Shown here: in pieces, positions 18,215 through 27,279 of the stretch
Numbering within the stretch: position 1 is the stretch's first letter
How the letters are laid out: the number at the start of each line of letters is the position of its first letter
Source of the DNA: Halothermothrix orenii H 168
GTDB taxonomy: Bacteria; Bacillota; Halanaerobiia; Halanaerobiales; Halothermotrichaceae
Assembly: GCF_000020485.1 (NCBI RefSeq)
Contig: NC_011899.1
Coordinates: forward strand, 869,937-933,936
Direction of reading: 5' to 3'
Length of the DNA: 64,000 nt
Program-made: the position numbers and the translations under genes
The notes under the pieces: generated by a model
Told to the model about the DNA's origin: nothing
Seen by the model: only the letters and a program-made list of their open reading frames with translations
Databases searched by the model: none

Positions 18215-18560
18215 TTAAATAACGTTGAAAAAGAAAGAATTAGTCCTCCAAAATAATAGGCAAGGTCTGAAGGCGTTTAATAGATGACCTACTCCTGGAA
18301 ATACACCTGCCGATATCTGTAATAAAGCTATGGTACTTAATAACTACTTATTTGCTATATTATTTTGATGGAACATTTTATTACTATCCTTATTTATTAC
18401 TCAGGATAGATGGCCCCGGGAATACCTGAATTAGCCCAGGAAAGTCAACCGGCGTTAGATTGAACGATGCCATAGTTGAGGCAAAGAGGGGGGCTGCTGC
18501 TCCAAATCCGGCTACAAAAAGGTCACCTGGATTTTCAAACCAACTTGATGGCAAAAAATC
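18215..18560 (-). pseudogene. Eroded remnant of an unrecognised membrane-like gene
   Basis: The 690-bp stretch 18025-18716 has no intact gene. On the minus strand two coding-like pieces, separated by stops, can be read. One near 18560-18390 contains SSWFENPGDLFVAG, FGAAAPLFASTMASFNLTPV and FPGLIQVFPGP; another near 18340-18215 contains ALLQISAGVFPGVGHLLNAF. The composition is hydrophobic with Gly/Pro turns, as in a transporter. No family was recognised. The pieces have no start codon with a ribosome-binding site, which fits decay of a former gene. The flanks (18025-18200 and 18570-18716) show nothing beyond AT-rich promoter-like sequence. Confidence 0.4.
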
Positions 18561-18725
18561 AATTATTCATGAACAGGTGGTACTGTTATTATATTATAGA
18601 AGTATAAATTAATTAACGGTGCTGGGGGGAGGAAATTTACTTTTTAAATAGAAGTAAATATTAATATTGTTTATTTTAATTTATATATTACATAAATTAA
18701 AATGTTGTAATAGGGAGTGATGGAT

Positions 18726-21476
18726 TTGGGTTATAGAAAATGCTTATTTTTTTTAGTTATTTTGTTGATTATGGTAACTTCACCGGTCCTGGCTGGTAAA
18801 TGGTATACAATGAAAACTGACCATTTTATAATTAATTTTCAAAAAGATAATGCTATGGCCGCTTATAAAGTTTCCAGAATTGCTGAAGATGTTCATGATA
18901 AATTGATTAGATTTATGGAATATGAACCGGTAACAAAGACATATATAAACATTTTTGATGATGCCGATATGGCCAATGGTAGTGCTGATGTTATCTGTTT
19001 TAACAGAATTAATGTGTATCTTAGAAAGCCAGATATTTATTCAGGAATGGTAGGTTACAGTGAAAGCTGGTTGCGTCTTGTAATTACACATGAATATACC
19101 CATATTCTGCATCTTGATATGAATGAAGGGGCCTCCAGGTTTTACCGACATATATTGGGGAAAATACCTATATTAACTACTCCCAATATACTTCAACCCT
19201 GGTGGCTTATTGAAGGTTATACCACATATACTGAAACAAAATTTACAAACGGGGGGCGGGGTAAAGGTGATATTTATTCAATGTATATAAGGACTGCTGC
19301 CCTTCAAGATAAATTATATTCGGTTGACAAAGTAAGCGGGAAATATGACCTTTCTTCCTGGCCTACCGGAGGAATACCGGTTTACATATATGGTTTATCC
19401 ATTTGCAGGTATATTGCTAAAGAATATGGAGAGGACAAGCTCGTTGAAATAAGCCATAAGTTCTGCGAAGAACCCCAGGAAGGAATTAATAAGGTTATTG
19501 AAAAGGTATTGGGAATAGAGGTAGATGAATTATACAAATCATGGAAGTTTGAACAGAAGAGAAAAGCTATAGAATTAAATGAGAGAATTGAAACAGAAGG
19601 CAGGACTGAGATAACGAGGTTAACTGAGCATGGTTATTTTACTTTAAATCCTTCGGTTTCACCTGATGGTAAAAAAGTAGCCTATTATCATTATTATAAT
19701 AAATTTTCGGCGATTAGAATATTAACTGAAGATGGAAGAGATTATCAGCTGGTTCCAGCAATATCATCATCAGATGGAAATATAACATGGTCACCGGATG
19801 GAAAAAAACTTGTTTACGCTAAACAGGATGTATATAAAAAAGTATATAATTATTATGATTTATATATGTATGATTTTACCACTGACCGGGAGATAAGGTT
19901 GACCCGTGGTGAGAGAGCATATGCTCCGGTTTTTAAAGATAATAATACAATTATATATTTAACCCAGGATAAAGGTATAACCAGTATTAAAAAAATAGAT
20001 TTAAAAACCCGGCAGACTTCAACCATATTAAAGGGAAATAGTAGCTTTTCATTTTCATCTCTTGATATTTCCCCTGATGGAAATAAAGCTGTGTTGAGTG
20101 TTATGTATAACAGCAAGAAAGATCTTTATTTATATTCTTTTGAAGATAAGGTATTAAAACCATTGATAGATGATAACCATATCGAGGTCTTTCCGGTATG
20201 GTCACCGGATGGAAAATATGTTGTCTTTAGTTCAGATAGAAATGGTAGATTCAATTTATATGCCCTGGATATGGTTACAAAAAATCTTTATCGCATAACT
20301 AATTTATTTACCGGGGCCTTCAAGCCCAGCTTTAGAAATAAAGATGAAATTGTATTTGTCGGATATTCATTAGATGGATATGACCTTTATTCAGTAAGGC
20401 TTGACAGGGTGGAATGGAAAAGAGTTGGTAAGTTGAATTTTGTAAATAGAAGACGTATTATAAAGATTAAAGAGGAAGAAGATTCTCCTGATTACTGGTT
20501 TGAAAAGCTTAAAACTAGTTATCGGGTCAGGGAATATAGTCCTTTTCCATCATTATATCCCAAATATATAATGCCTAATTTCAGTTTGATATACACTTCT
20601 GAGGGAACCAGCCTTGATACAGGTTTTACTACTTATGGTAAGGATGCTCTTGAAAAACATAGCTATTCCATGAGTTTTAACTATCACAATAAATCTCCTG
20701 AGCCGTCCTTTGATTTCCAGTATAGTTATCAGCCTGGAACTTTTCTATTATCACTGACCACCAATCAGAGTTTAATAAAAGATGGAGACTGGGTACGGGA
20801 GCGTAATGTAGATATTATGCTGGGTTATCCGTTAATAAATAAGTCTTTTTACTACCACCTGTTATTATTAAATTCAGTTTATCATGATGAATATTGTTAT
20901 GACAATAAAGATGTTGATAGTTATACTCTTTATGGCACAGGTTGGCGATATGGAGGGATTACCGGTAGTGGTCCAGTCCAGAATAGCCTATACTGGGGTA
21001 TAGATAGTTACTGGAAAAAAGATAATATAGAAGAATATAAAGTAGAAATGTCTGCAGATAATTATCTGGAATTAAATAAAAAAACTACCCTGGCCGGACG
21101 TTTAATTATCGGTTATAACAAAATTGATGATTTTTCCCTGGGTCAGGGAAACCTGGTAAGAGCCTTCAGGGAAGAACCATTGAAGGGTTCTAAACTGGCA
21201 ATCTTTAATTTAGAACTGAGAAAGGAATTGATTAACATTGAAAGTGGTCCAGGGGTTTATCCTGTATTCTATGATGACCTCAATGGTACCCTCTTCTATG
21301 ATTTTGGCTTAACAGGAGATAATGAATATGATGTTATACCTGTTGTTGGAGGAGAACTGGGGCTTGAAATTTCCCAGCTTTATGGATTAATGAATCTGGA
21401 ACTAGTTCTGGGGTTTGGCCATGACCTGGAATACGAATCCAGCAATTTATATATAAGAATTGGAAAATATTTTTAA
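18726..21476 (+). CDS. Exported HExxH metallopeptidase / beta-propeller / outer-membrane barrel protein
   Basis: A large protein with three apparent regions (numbering from GTG 18717). A signal peptide ends near VLAG (residue 27). A gluzincin-like peptidase domain follows with HEYTH at 125-129 and WLIEGYTTYTE, whose Glu166 is a plausible third zinc ligand. From about 300 to 600 there are TolB/PD40 propeller blades (SVSPDGKKVAYY, TWSPDGKKLVYA, DISPDGNKAVLS, VWSPDGKYVVFSSD). The last 300 residues alternate polar and aromatic strands and end LYIRIGKYF, the terminal Phe expected of an outer-membrane barrel. TTG 18726 is best spaced from AGGGAG (18712-18717). The substrate is unknown; the three-region reading is inference from motifs. 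Confidence 0.75.
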   Translation: MGYRKCLFFLVILLIMVTSPVLAGKWYTMKTDHFIINFQKDNAMAAYKVSRIAEDVHDKLIRFMEYEPVTKTYINIFDDADMANGSADVICFNRINVYLRKPDIYSGMVGYSESWLRLVITHEYTHILHLDMNEGASRFYRHILGKIPILTTPNILQPWWLIEGYTTYTETKFTNGGRGKGDIYSMYIRTAALQDKLYSVDKVSGKYDLSSWPTGGIPVYIYGLSICRYIAKEYGEDKLVEISHKFCEEPQEGINKVIEKVLGIEVDELYKSWKFEQKRKAIELNERIETEGRTEITRLTEHGYFTLNPSVSPDGKKVAYYHYYNKFSAIRILTEDGRDYQLVPAISSSDGNITWSPDGKKLVYAKQDVYKKVYNYYDLYMYDFTTDREIRLTRGERAYAPVFKDNNTIIYLTQDKGITSIKKIDLKTRQTSTILKGNSSFSFSSLDISPDGNKAVLSVMYNSKKDLYLYSFEDKVLKPLIDDNHIEVFPVWSPDGKYVVFSSDRNGRFNLYALDMVTKNLYRITNLFTGAFKPSFRNKDEIVFVGYSLDGYDLYSVRLDRVEWKRVGKLNFVNRRRIIKIKEEEDSPDYWFEKLKTSYRVREYSPFPSLYPKYIMPNFSLIYTSEGTSLDTGFTTYGKDALEKHSYSMSFNYHNKSPEPSFDFQYSYQPGTFLLSLTTNQSLIKDGDWVRERNVDIMLGYPLINKSFYYHLLLLNSVYHDEYCYDNKDVDSYTLYGTGWRYGGITGSGPVQNSLYWGIDSYWKKDNIEEYKVEMSADNYLELNKKTTLAGRLIIGYNKIDDFSLGQGNLVRAFREEPLKGSKLAIFNLELRKELINIESGPGVYPVFYDDLNGTLFYDFGLTGDNEYDVIPVVGGELGLEISQLYGLMNLELVLGFGHDLEYESSNLYIRIGKYF

Positions 21477-21491
21477 CAGGTGGTTTTATTT

Positions 21492-21941
21492 ATGAGAATA
21501 TTGGTTGATGGTGATTCCTGTCCTGTCATCAAAGAAGTTCAGGAAGTAGCCCGGAAGTTTGGTATTGACCTATTTATATATACAGATATTTATCATGATA
21601 TTTACCTAAATTATGGTAAAATGATCAGGGTTGACTGCCAGAATCAGTCAACTGATAATACCCTTTTTAATGATTGCAGACCAGATGATATTGTAGTGAC
21701 AGGTGATTATGGTCTGGCAGCCATGGTTATGGGTAAAAATGCTGTGGTTATTAATTTCAATGGGAAGGTATTTTCCAGCAGAGATATAGATGTTCTATTA
21801 ATGAGACGCCATATTCATTCAAAGATAAGGAGGGGTGGGGGAAGACACCCCACCCCTAAAAAAAGATCCAGAGAACATAATTTACATTTTAAAAAATCAC
21901 TGACCAGACTTATAAATAAAAAAATGGGTATAATTTATTAA
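21492..21941 (+). CDS. UPF0178/DUF188 family protein (YaiI/YqxD-like)
   Basis: About 149 residues with the family signature MRILVDGDSCPVIKEVQEVA at the N-terminus, then DNTLFNDCRPDDIVVTGDYGLAA in the middle and a basic tail RRGGGRHPTPKKRS. The family is a PIN-like fold with conserved acidic residues, and its function is not established. ATG 21492 is preferred to GTG 21480 because AACAGGTGG sits between them. It starts 15 bp after the peptidase-barrel gene and may share its transcript. Codons for the RGGGRHPTP stretch form a 10-bp GC-rich hairpin (21831-21857). Confidence 0.88.
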   Translation: MRILVDGDSCPVIKEVQEVARKFGIDLFIYTDIYHDIYLNYGKMIRVDCQNQSTDNTLFNDCRPDDIVVTGDYGLAAMVMGKNAVVINFNGKVFSSRDIDVLLMRRHIHSKIRRGGGRHPTPKKRSREHNLHFKKSLTRLINKKMGIIY

Positions 21942-22020
21942 TAATTATTTGATAACTTTGATGATAACTACAAATACAAAAGATATTATGGTAATTATAA
22001 AAAAACAGGAGGTATAGTAA

Positions 22021-22581
22021 ATGAAGGAATCAATTGTTGTTGTCAGTGATACCCACGGGAGTTTAACCGCCTGGAAAAAAGCCGAGGGTTTAATGAGCCG
22101 GAGTAAACTTGTAATTCATGCGGGGGATGTATTATACCATGGGGCCAGAAATCCCCTGCCAGACGGTTATAATACCACTGGTTTGATAGAAGAGATAAAT
22201 AAATTTAAGGGAAGTTTAATGATGGTAAAAGGGAATGTGGATTCCCTTGTTGATGAGTGGGTTTTGCCTTATCCTTTACCAGAATATGTTCTTGTGGAAA
22301 TAAATGGATTAAGACTGGTGGTCTACCATGGGTATCAACATAATAATGAAAAGGATAGAATTAAATTTGCCAGGAGATTTAAAGCAGATATTCTTATTTA
22401 TGGACATACTCATATTCCTGAAATTAAAAACAGAGAAGATATTATTCTGTTAAATCCAGGGAGTATGTCTTTACCCAAACAAAAACCTGCTATTCCCTCA
22501 GTAGCTGTTATTAAAGATAATTCAATAGAAATAATTGATCTGGATAGCCTGGAAATAGTTAAAGAGATGACTTTAAAATAA
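22021..22581 (+). CDS. yfcE: YfcE/MJ0936-type metallophosphoesterase
   Basis: Calcineurin-like phosphodiesterase using two metal ions. All signature blocks are present in order: VVSDTHGS (Asp and His), VIHAGDVLYHG, VKGNVDS, VYHGYQ, YGHTHIPE and LLNPGSMSLP. At 186 residues it is close to E. coli YfcE, whose cellular substrate is unknown. AACAGGAGG lies before ATG 22021. Its last 9 bp overlap the end of the convergent DUF92 gene. Confidence 0.92.
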   Translation: MKESIVVVSDTHGSLTAWKKAEGLMSRSKLVIHAGDVLYHGARNPLPDGYNTTGLIEEINKFKGSLMMVKGNVDSLVDEWVLPYPLPEYVLVEINGLRLVVYHGYQHNNEKDRIKFARRFKADILIYGHTHIPEIKNREDIILLNPGSMSLPKQKPAIPSVAVIKDNSIEIIDLDSLEIVKEMTLK

Positions 22582-23418
22582 ATAAAGACCCAGGGTCAGG
22601 GATACTAAAGCCCCTGACACAGAACTTATCAAATTAACAAGGTCATTATTTAACCAGGTAAAACCACGGATAAGTCTAGTTTTTTGTCCACAATAATGAA
22701 TAAGCCTTTCTGTTTCTTTTTCACAGCAGGGACAATAATATATTCCCTGATATGTGGCCCCGAGGAGACTATCTGTTAAAGAACCAGCCAGTCCCCCTGA
22801 TATGGAAATTAATATATACATAAAATTTTTATTTATAAAGCCCTTTAATAAAGAAATAGAACAAAAGGCAATAAAACCAATAAAAAAACCTCCAGCCAGT
22901 GATGAGGTCAGTCCTAGCCATGTAACTCCACCTGAAGTTCCCCGGGCTACCTTTTTAAAGCTGGTTATCAACCGGGGAGGTGTTTTCGATAGAACACCAA
23001 GTTCTGTTGCCCATGTGTCTGCATTGACAGTAGCTATTACCCCTAAATAAGCATAAAATAATGTTGTGGCTGGATAATGATTTAAAACTTTAAGACAGGC
23101 CAGGATTATACCAATACCCCCATTGGCCAGGGTTTGTCCCAGATCCCTTTGGCCGGTTTTTTGAAACTCCCTGGCTATAGTCTTTTTTTGTCTTATTTTA
23201 AAGTGTGATAAAAGGCTTGAAGAAACAAAAAAGGCCCCTAACAATATAAACCAGGTAAAACCACCACAACCAAAAATTATAGTTCCAACCAGTATTGCTC
23301 CCATGATTCCACTCTTTGATAGGGAGTTTTTTTTATAGGCAATGAGTGCAAAAACCAGGCTCAATAATAAACCCAGTCCTAATTTAACCCAGAATACCTC
23401 AAAATTATTATTAACCAT
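22573..23418 (-). CDS. DUF92 family integral membrane protein
   Basis: A 281-residue polytopic protein of the DUF92/TIGR00297 family, recognised by TVNADTWATELGVLSKTPPRLI and GTSGGVTWLGLTSSLAGG. About seven hydrophobic helices can be counted. A short soluble loop carries CPCCEKETERLIHYCG, a possible metal-binding Cys cluster. Eukaryotic relatives (VTE6) are phytyl-phosphate kinases, so a prenyl-phosphate kinase role is conceivable; the bacterial function is unknown. GGAGGTACAG stands before its ATG on the minus strand. It is convergent with yfcE. Confidence 0.85.
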   Translation of the reverse strand: MVNNNFEVFWVKLGLGLLLSLVFALIAYKKNSLSKSGIMGAILVGTIIFGCGGFTWFILLGAFFVSSSLLSHFKIRQKKTIAREFQKTGQRDLGQTLANGGIGIILACLKVLNHYPATTLFYAYLGVIATVNADTWATELGVLSKTPPRLITSFKKVARGTSGGVTWLGLTSSLAGGFFIGFIAFCSISLLKGFINKNFMYILISISGGLAGSLTDSLLGATYQGIYYCPCCEKETERLIHYCGQKTRLIRGFTWLNNDLVNLISSVSGALVSLTLGLYLF

Positions 23419-23751
23419 CTGTACCTCCTTTGCATTTATTTGTAAAGTTTATTATATGATAATTATTCCACACTGTCTCCTTGTTATTTTTGTTTTTAAA
23501 TCTTTTGCCTTTCTGGTATAATATTCATATAACACATTAAAGTAATTATGATGTTTAAACTGTAATTTGTAATATTGTCTTGTGGTCATTATCGTCAATA
23601 CTTATATAACCAGGGTATATTTGCTATTACATCTTTAAATTTCAGGCTAAAACATTATTACAAAGGGATAGAAGGTAACTTTAATATAAGGGTAAATCAT
23701 TTAATATAAGAAATCATAAAATATAGGTTTAAGTAACGGAGGTAGTCTTAA
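23419..23751. other. 333-bp divergent spacer
   Basis: AT-rich region between divergent genes. The clearest signal is TGGTATAAT (23514-23522), an extended -10 box on the plus strand for the SpmA/SpmB-like pair, without a good -35. Nothing else coding or structured was recognised. Confidence 0.45.
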
Positions 23752-24165
23752 TTGAAACAGGTAGTTAAATCAGGATTTTTAAAAGCCCGGGATGTGTTTA
23801 TTGATCTAATAAAAATAATTATTCCAGTATATGTTTTGGTTACATTTTTAAAATATACAGGTTTTATTGATTTGGTGGCAGGTATATTTAGTCCGATGAT
23901 GCAGGTAGTGGGACTACCAGGGGAAGCAGTTGTTGCTCTTCTTACTGCATATCTTCTTAATATTTATGGTGGAATTGCTGTAATATCTGGCCTGGAATTA
24001 GGACCCAGGGAAATAACTATTCTGGGAACGATGATAGGTATTGCCCATAGTCTTATAATTGAATCAGCTATTTTTAAAAAACTAAAGATAAACCTATTTT
24101 TGATTAATGTTTTAAGATTAAGTCTCTCTTTATTAAGTGGGGTTATATTAAACATTATACTTTAA
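23752..24165 (+). CDS. Nucleoside-recognition (Gate) domain membrane protein, SpmB-like
   Basis: A 137-residue membrane protein with three or four hydrophobic segments and the Gate-domain pattern PMMQVVGLPGEAVVALLTAY followed by NIYGGIAVISG. Spore maturation proteins SpmA and SpmB and nucleoside transporters share this domain. The substrate and process are not known. TTG 23752 follows GGAGGT by 8 nt. It sits 45 bp before a second Gate protein, and the two probably form a heteromeric unit. They are shorter than true SpmA/SpmB, so the sporulation link is only a possibility. Confidence 0.75.
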   Translation: MKQVVKSGFLKARDVFIDLIKIIIPVYVLVTFLKYTGFIDLVAGIFSPMMQVVGLPGEAVVALLTAYLLNIYGGIAVISGLELGPREITILGTMIGIAHSLIIESAIFKKLKINLFLINVLRLSLSLLSGVILNIIL

Positions 24166-24210
24166 AAAATAGTCTAAATATAAATGAGATACAAAATCAG
24201 GGGGATAGTT

Positions 24211-24669
24211 ATGGACTGGAATGGATTTATAAACGAAGCAGTTACCGGTAGTGTCGATATGGTTATAAAAATAGTAATGATAATCTTTCCCCTTTTTATT
24301 GGAATTGAAATAATAGAAGAAGCCGGTATTATTAAAAAGATATCTAAAGTATTTAAAAGCACTTTAAAACATTTTGAGCTTCCAGAGACTGCCAGTTTAC
24401 CGATTATTGTCGGTCAGTCTTTTGGGTTGTTGTATGGAGCCGGGTTAATATTAAGGTATGTTGATGATAATAATTTTACCTATAAGGAAGTTACCACCAT
24501 TTCTGTTTTATTTGCTGTCTGTCATGCTGTCTTTGAGGATACCTTATTATTTGTAGCTATTGGTGGTAATGGATTTATTATACTTGGAATGAGAATCTTA
24601 CTGGCTCTTGGTGTTACCTATTTATATGGAAAAATAAAAAAGCAAACAAAACAGGTTTATTATATTTAA
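24211..24669 (+). CDS. Second Gate-domain membrane protein, SpmA-like partner
   Basis: Starts MDWNGFINEAVTGSVDMVIK at ATG 24211, after an AGGGGGAT site; an in-frame ATG at 24184 has none. Its 152 residues contain several membrane helices and the Gate pattern ELPETASLPIIVGQSFGLLYG. A second conserved patch is FAVCHAVFEDTLLFVAIGGN. It is paired with the preceding gene in one short operon that ends at the terminator 24673-24700. Transport of a small molecule or proton-linked function is plausible but unproven. Confidence 0.75.
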   Translation: MDWNGFINEAVTGSVDMVIKIVMIIFPLFIGIEIIEEAGIIKKISKVFKSTLKHFELPETASLPIIVGQSFGLLYGAGLILRYVDDNNFTYKEVTTISVLFAVCHAVFEDTLLFVAIGGNGFIILGMRILLALGVTYLYGKIKKQTKQVYYI

Positions 24670-24672
24670 TTT

Positions 24673-24700
24673 AAAACAGATTAAATTAACTGTTTTTTTA
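24673..24700 (+). terminator. Terminator after the Gate-domain pair
   Basis: AAAACAG (24673-24679) and CTGTTTT (24690-24696) with a T-run of seven. It overlaps the last codons of the convergent pseudouridine synthase. Confidence 0.65.
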
Positions 24701-25613
24701 GTTTCTCCATGTCTACTGGGAGGGGAGCCTTAAAAGTTACTTCTTTGTGTTTAAAAGGTAGACAGCAGGTAACTTTATAAGAATGGAGTGCTGGACGTTT
24801 TATCAGGATGTCTTCACCCCCGTAAAGGGTATCACCCAATAGAGGGTGTCCCAGATGGCTTAAATGGACTCTAATTTGATGAGTCCTTCCTGTTTCCAGT
24901 TTGACTCTTATAAGACTTATCAGCCCACCGGGTTTTACAACCTTTATATGGGTTACAGCCCTTTTTCCCAGAGTATGGTCTACCTTTCGTTTAATTAAAC
25001 TGTCTCTAGTTTTTCCGATAGGGGCATTAATGCTTTCTTTTTTAAATTCCACATTACCATGTACAAAGGCAAGATACTCCCTGTGTATGTTGTTATTCTG
25101 AAATTGATGGGTTATATAATTATGGGCATACTGGTTTTTTGCTATTAAGAGTAGTCCAGTAGTATTTCTATCAAGTCGGTGAATGGGACGAACCAGGTTA
25201 TAGTTGCCCTGGTTACGCATGTGGTATAGGACACCATTTACAATGGTATTGGATTTTTCTACGGGAGTAGGATGGACCAACATATTAGCTGGTTTGTTTA
25301 TTACTAATAAATGTCTATCTTCATAAATTATATCCAGGTCTAGAGGAGCAGGATCATAATAGGTTTTTTCTTTAAAGTTTAAGTTGAATTCAATTAAGTC
25401 ACCTGAATTTAATTTAACTTCGGTAAATTTAACATATCTACAATTAAGACGTATCCGGTATTCTCTCCCCATTTTTCTTATAAACTTACGGGACATTTTC
25501 AATCTGTTTTTTAAGAAAGTATAAAGGGTTACACCTGCTTCTTCATCTGAGATACGGTAGCTTGTTATTTCTTCTTTATTTTTAAAATGGTCAATGTCTG
25601 GTTTTAAACGCAT
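24681..25613 (-). CDS. RluA/RluD-family rRNA or tRNA pseudouridine synthase
   Basis: Converts uridine to pseudouridine in structured RNA. The first 90 residues form an S4-like RNA-binding domain (YTFLKNRLKMSRKFIRKM). The catalytic Asp lies in RPIHRLDRNTTGLLLIAKN, and later motifs are GRTHQIRVHLSHLGHPLLGD and KEVTFKAPLP. At 310 residues it is typical for RluD or YlyB-like proteins; the exact RNA target cannot be fixed. AGGGTGG lies upstream of ATG. Divergent from the Nudix gene. Confidence 0.92.
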   Translation of the reverse strand: MRLKPDIDHFKNKEEITSYRISDEEAGVTLYTFLKNRLKMSRKFIRKMGREYRIRLNCRYVKFTEVKLNSGDLIEFNLNFKEKTYYDPAPLDLDIIYEDRHLLVINKPANMLVHPTPVEKSNTIVNGVLYHMRNQGNYNLVRPIHRLDRNTTGLLLIAKNQYAHNYITHQFQNNNIHREYLAFVHGNVEFKKESINAPIGKTRDSLIKRKVDHTLGKRAVTHIKVVKPGGLISLIRVKLETGRTHQIRVHLSHLGHPLLGDTLYGGEDILIKRPALHSYKVTCCLPFKHKEVTFKAPLPVDMEKLKKQLI

Positions 25614-25748
25614 GTTTTAACCACCCTGATTATGTTTTTAAAAAAATTATTTAAATAACTTTAGGAAGGCAAATGACAAGATAGCTTTATTTATTAATTA
25701 TAACATAACCTGCTGGTATAAGGTCAATAAATTTTAAAGGAGAGTTTT

Positions 25749-26213
25749 ATGATGTCAAGGATAAGAAATTCTGCAAAAGCAATTATTATAAAAAATAACA
25801 AACTTTTATGTACCAAAAACAAAGACCAATTTGGTGTTTTTTATTTGCTACCGGGTGGCGGACAGAAGTCCTTTGAAACAATTGAGGAGGCTTTATTACG
25901 TGAATGTAAGGAAGAAATATCAGCTGATATAATAATAGGTGACCTTGTTTTTGTCAGGGAATATATAGGGAAAAATCATGAATTTGCTGAATGGGATTCA
26001 GATGTTCATCAAATAGAATATATGTTTGAGTGCAAATTAAAATCAGATACAGACATTAAAACTGGTAGTACTCCGGATATTTACCAGATTGGTGTAAAGT
26101 GGTTAGATTTAAATAACCTGGGTGGCTACAGGATTTATCCCAGTATTTTAAAAGATATTATAAAATGTGATGGTACTCTCAGTGGTAGGGTTTACCTGGG
26201 GGATGTAAATTAA
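25749..26213 (+). CDS. Nudix hydrolase
   Basis: Hydrolyses a nucleoside diphosphate linked to another moiety. The Nudix box begins GGGQKSFETIEEALLREC and continues KEEISADI, giving the full GX5EX7REXXEE pattern at about residues 37-60. The protein has 154 residues, with a C-terminal SILKDIIKCDG helix. Two consecutive ATG codons (25749, 25752) follow AAAGGAGAG. The substrate is unknown; the wider family includes ADP-ribose, ADP-glucose and dNTP hydrolases. It may be co-transcribed with the VanZ-like gene 31 bp downstream. Confidence 0.92.
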   Translation: MMSRIRNSAKAIIIKNNKLLCTKNKDQFGVFYLLPGGGQKSFETIEEALLRECKEEISADIIIGDLVFVREYIGKNHEFAEWDSDVHQIEYMFECKLKSDTDIKTGSTPDIYQIGVKWLDLNNLGGYRIYPSILKDIIKCDGTLSGRVYLGDVN

Positions 26214-26243
26214 AGATATGAGAAAGGAGAAGTAAAAAATCCA

Positions 26244-26693
26244 ATGTCTAATAAAACAGAATTAAAGCAAACTATATATAGAGTAACAATGGTAACAGTT
26301 TTTTTGGTTTATTTGATATACTTATTTTATCTTGTATTTTTTAGTCACCAGTATGGTAGAGATACTTATCATGGAACCAGTAACTTAATTCCCTTCCGGA
26401 CAATTTATAATTATTTAAGGGCACCCTGTCACCCCAGGGTAGTTTTTATAAATATAGTTGGAAATATTGTAGCCTTTTTACCAATGGGTTTTTTTCTTCC
26501 TCTTATTTTTAAAAAAATGAGGAAAGCCACCAGACTATTAATAAGTGTTACCCTGGTTACTACAATAATAGAAACAGGACAATTAATATCAGGGGTAGGG
26601 GCTTTTGATATAGATGATATCATATTAAATATTATTGGTGGTTTTGCTGGTTTTTTAATGTATAGGTTTTATAACTATTTAACCACAAATTAG
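26244..26693 (+). CDS. VanZ-like membrane protein
   Basis: A 149-residue protein with four predicted membrane segments. The VanZ pattern is present: NLIPFRTIYNY early, NIVGNIVAFLPMGFFLPL in the middle, and DIDDIILNIIGGFAGF near the end. VanZ gives low-level teicoplanin resistance in enterococci, but most chromosomal family members have no assigned role. It has a short 15-bp gap to the next gene, an exported barrel-like protein. Confidence 0.85.
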   Translation: MSNKTELKQTIYRVTMVTVFLVYLIYLFYLVFFSHQYGRDTYHGTSNLIPFRTIYNYLRAPCHPRVVFINIVGNIVAFLPMGFFLPLIFKKMRKATRLLISVTLVTTIIETGQLISGVGAFDIDDIILNIIGGFAGFLMYRFYNYLTTN

Positions 26694-26707
26694 GGGGAGA
26701 CTTGACC

Positions 26708-27244
26708 ATGAAAAAAATTTTAATTTTGTTTGTTTTGGTAACTACAATGGTGTTGTTTATTAGTTCTGAATCAACTTATGCCGGTGATAATACTAAATAT
26801 GGGTTTAAATTTTCTCTGGAGACCATTTCCAGATCGGGAAATATTGAGGGTGGTAGTTATGTATATGTTAATCCAATTATCAGTATTAATAGATTGTTAT
26901 CTTTTAATTTAAGGGTATCCACCAATATTGCACCTGATTTTGCAACTGATACTATCGTTACTTTAAGCCCCCAGTTTAATTTCACTTATGAAGGAATGGA
27001 TGAAAATGGTTCAATGCAGCATTATTTAGCACCAGGGGTCTTACTCAATTTTGAAAATGGAGAGTTAGACAAATACTATGGAGTCAAGTACTGTATTTTG
27101 TCTGGTGGAAGGCCTATAAAAGAATATCCCGATACATCCTTTTATACCCTGATTGATTTTATACCAGTAAGTTATTATTATAATCCTTCAACAGGTGAGG
27201 AATTATTTAAGATAGAATTTATGTCTTTAGGTTATCTGTTTTAA
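26708..27244 (+). CDS. Small exported beta-barrel-like protein
   Basis: Starts MKKILILFVLVTTMVLF with a signal peptide ending near STYAG. The mature part of about 155 residues consists of alternating polar/nonpolar strands (FKFSLETISRSG, YVYVNPIISI, FNLRVSTNIAP, IVTLSPQFNFTYE) and ends FMSLGYLF. The C-terminal Phe and strand pattern suggest a small eight-stranded outer-membrane barrel. No named family was recognised. ATG 26708 follows GGGGGAG; ATG 26702 is an alternative. It is the last gene of the nudix-vanZ run. Confidence 0.6.
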   Translation: MKKILILFVLVTTMVLFISSESTYAGDNTKYGFKFSLETISRSGNIEGGSYVYVNPIISINRLLSFNLRVSTNIAPDFATDTIVTLSPQFNFTYEGMDENGSMQHYLAPGVLLNFENGELDKYYGVKYCILSGGRPIKEYPDTSFYTLIDFIPVSYYYNPSTGEELFKIEFMSLGYLF

Positions 27245-27279
27245 TCAAAGTACGGAGGGTATAGAGTGTGTAGATGTAA

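Noticed and set aside
21831-21857. GC-rich 10-bp hairpin AGGGGTGGGG/CCCCACCCCT as a terminator
   Set aside because: It lies inside the yaiI-like coding sequence and is followed by A, not T, on the plus strand; the basic tail codons explain it.
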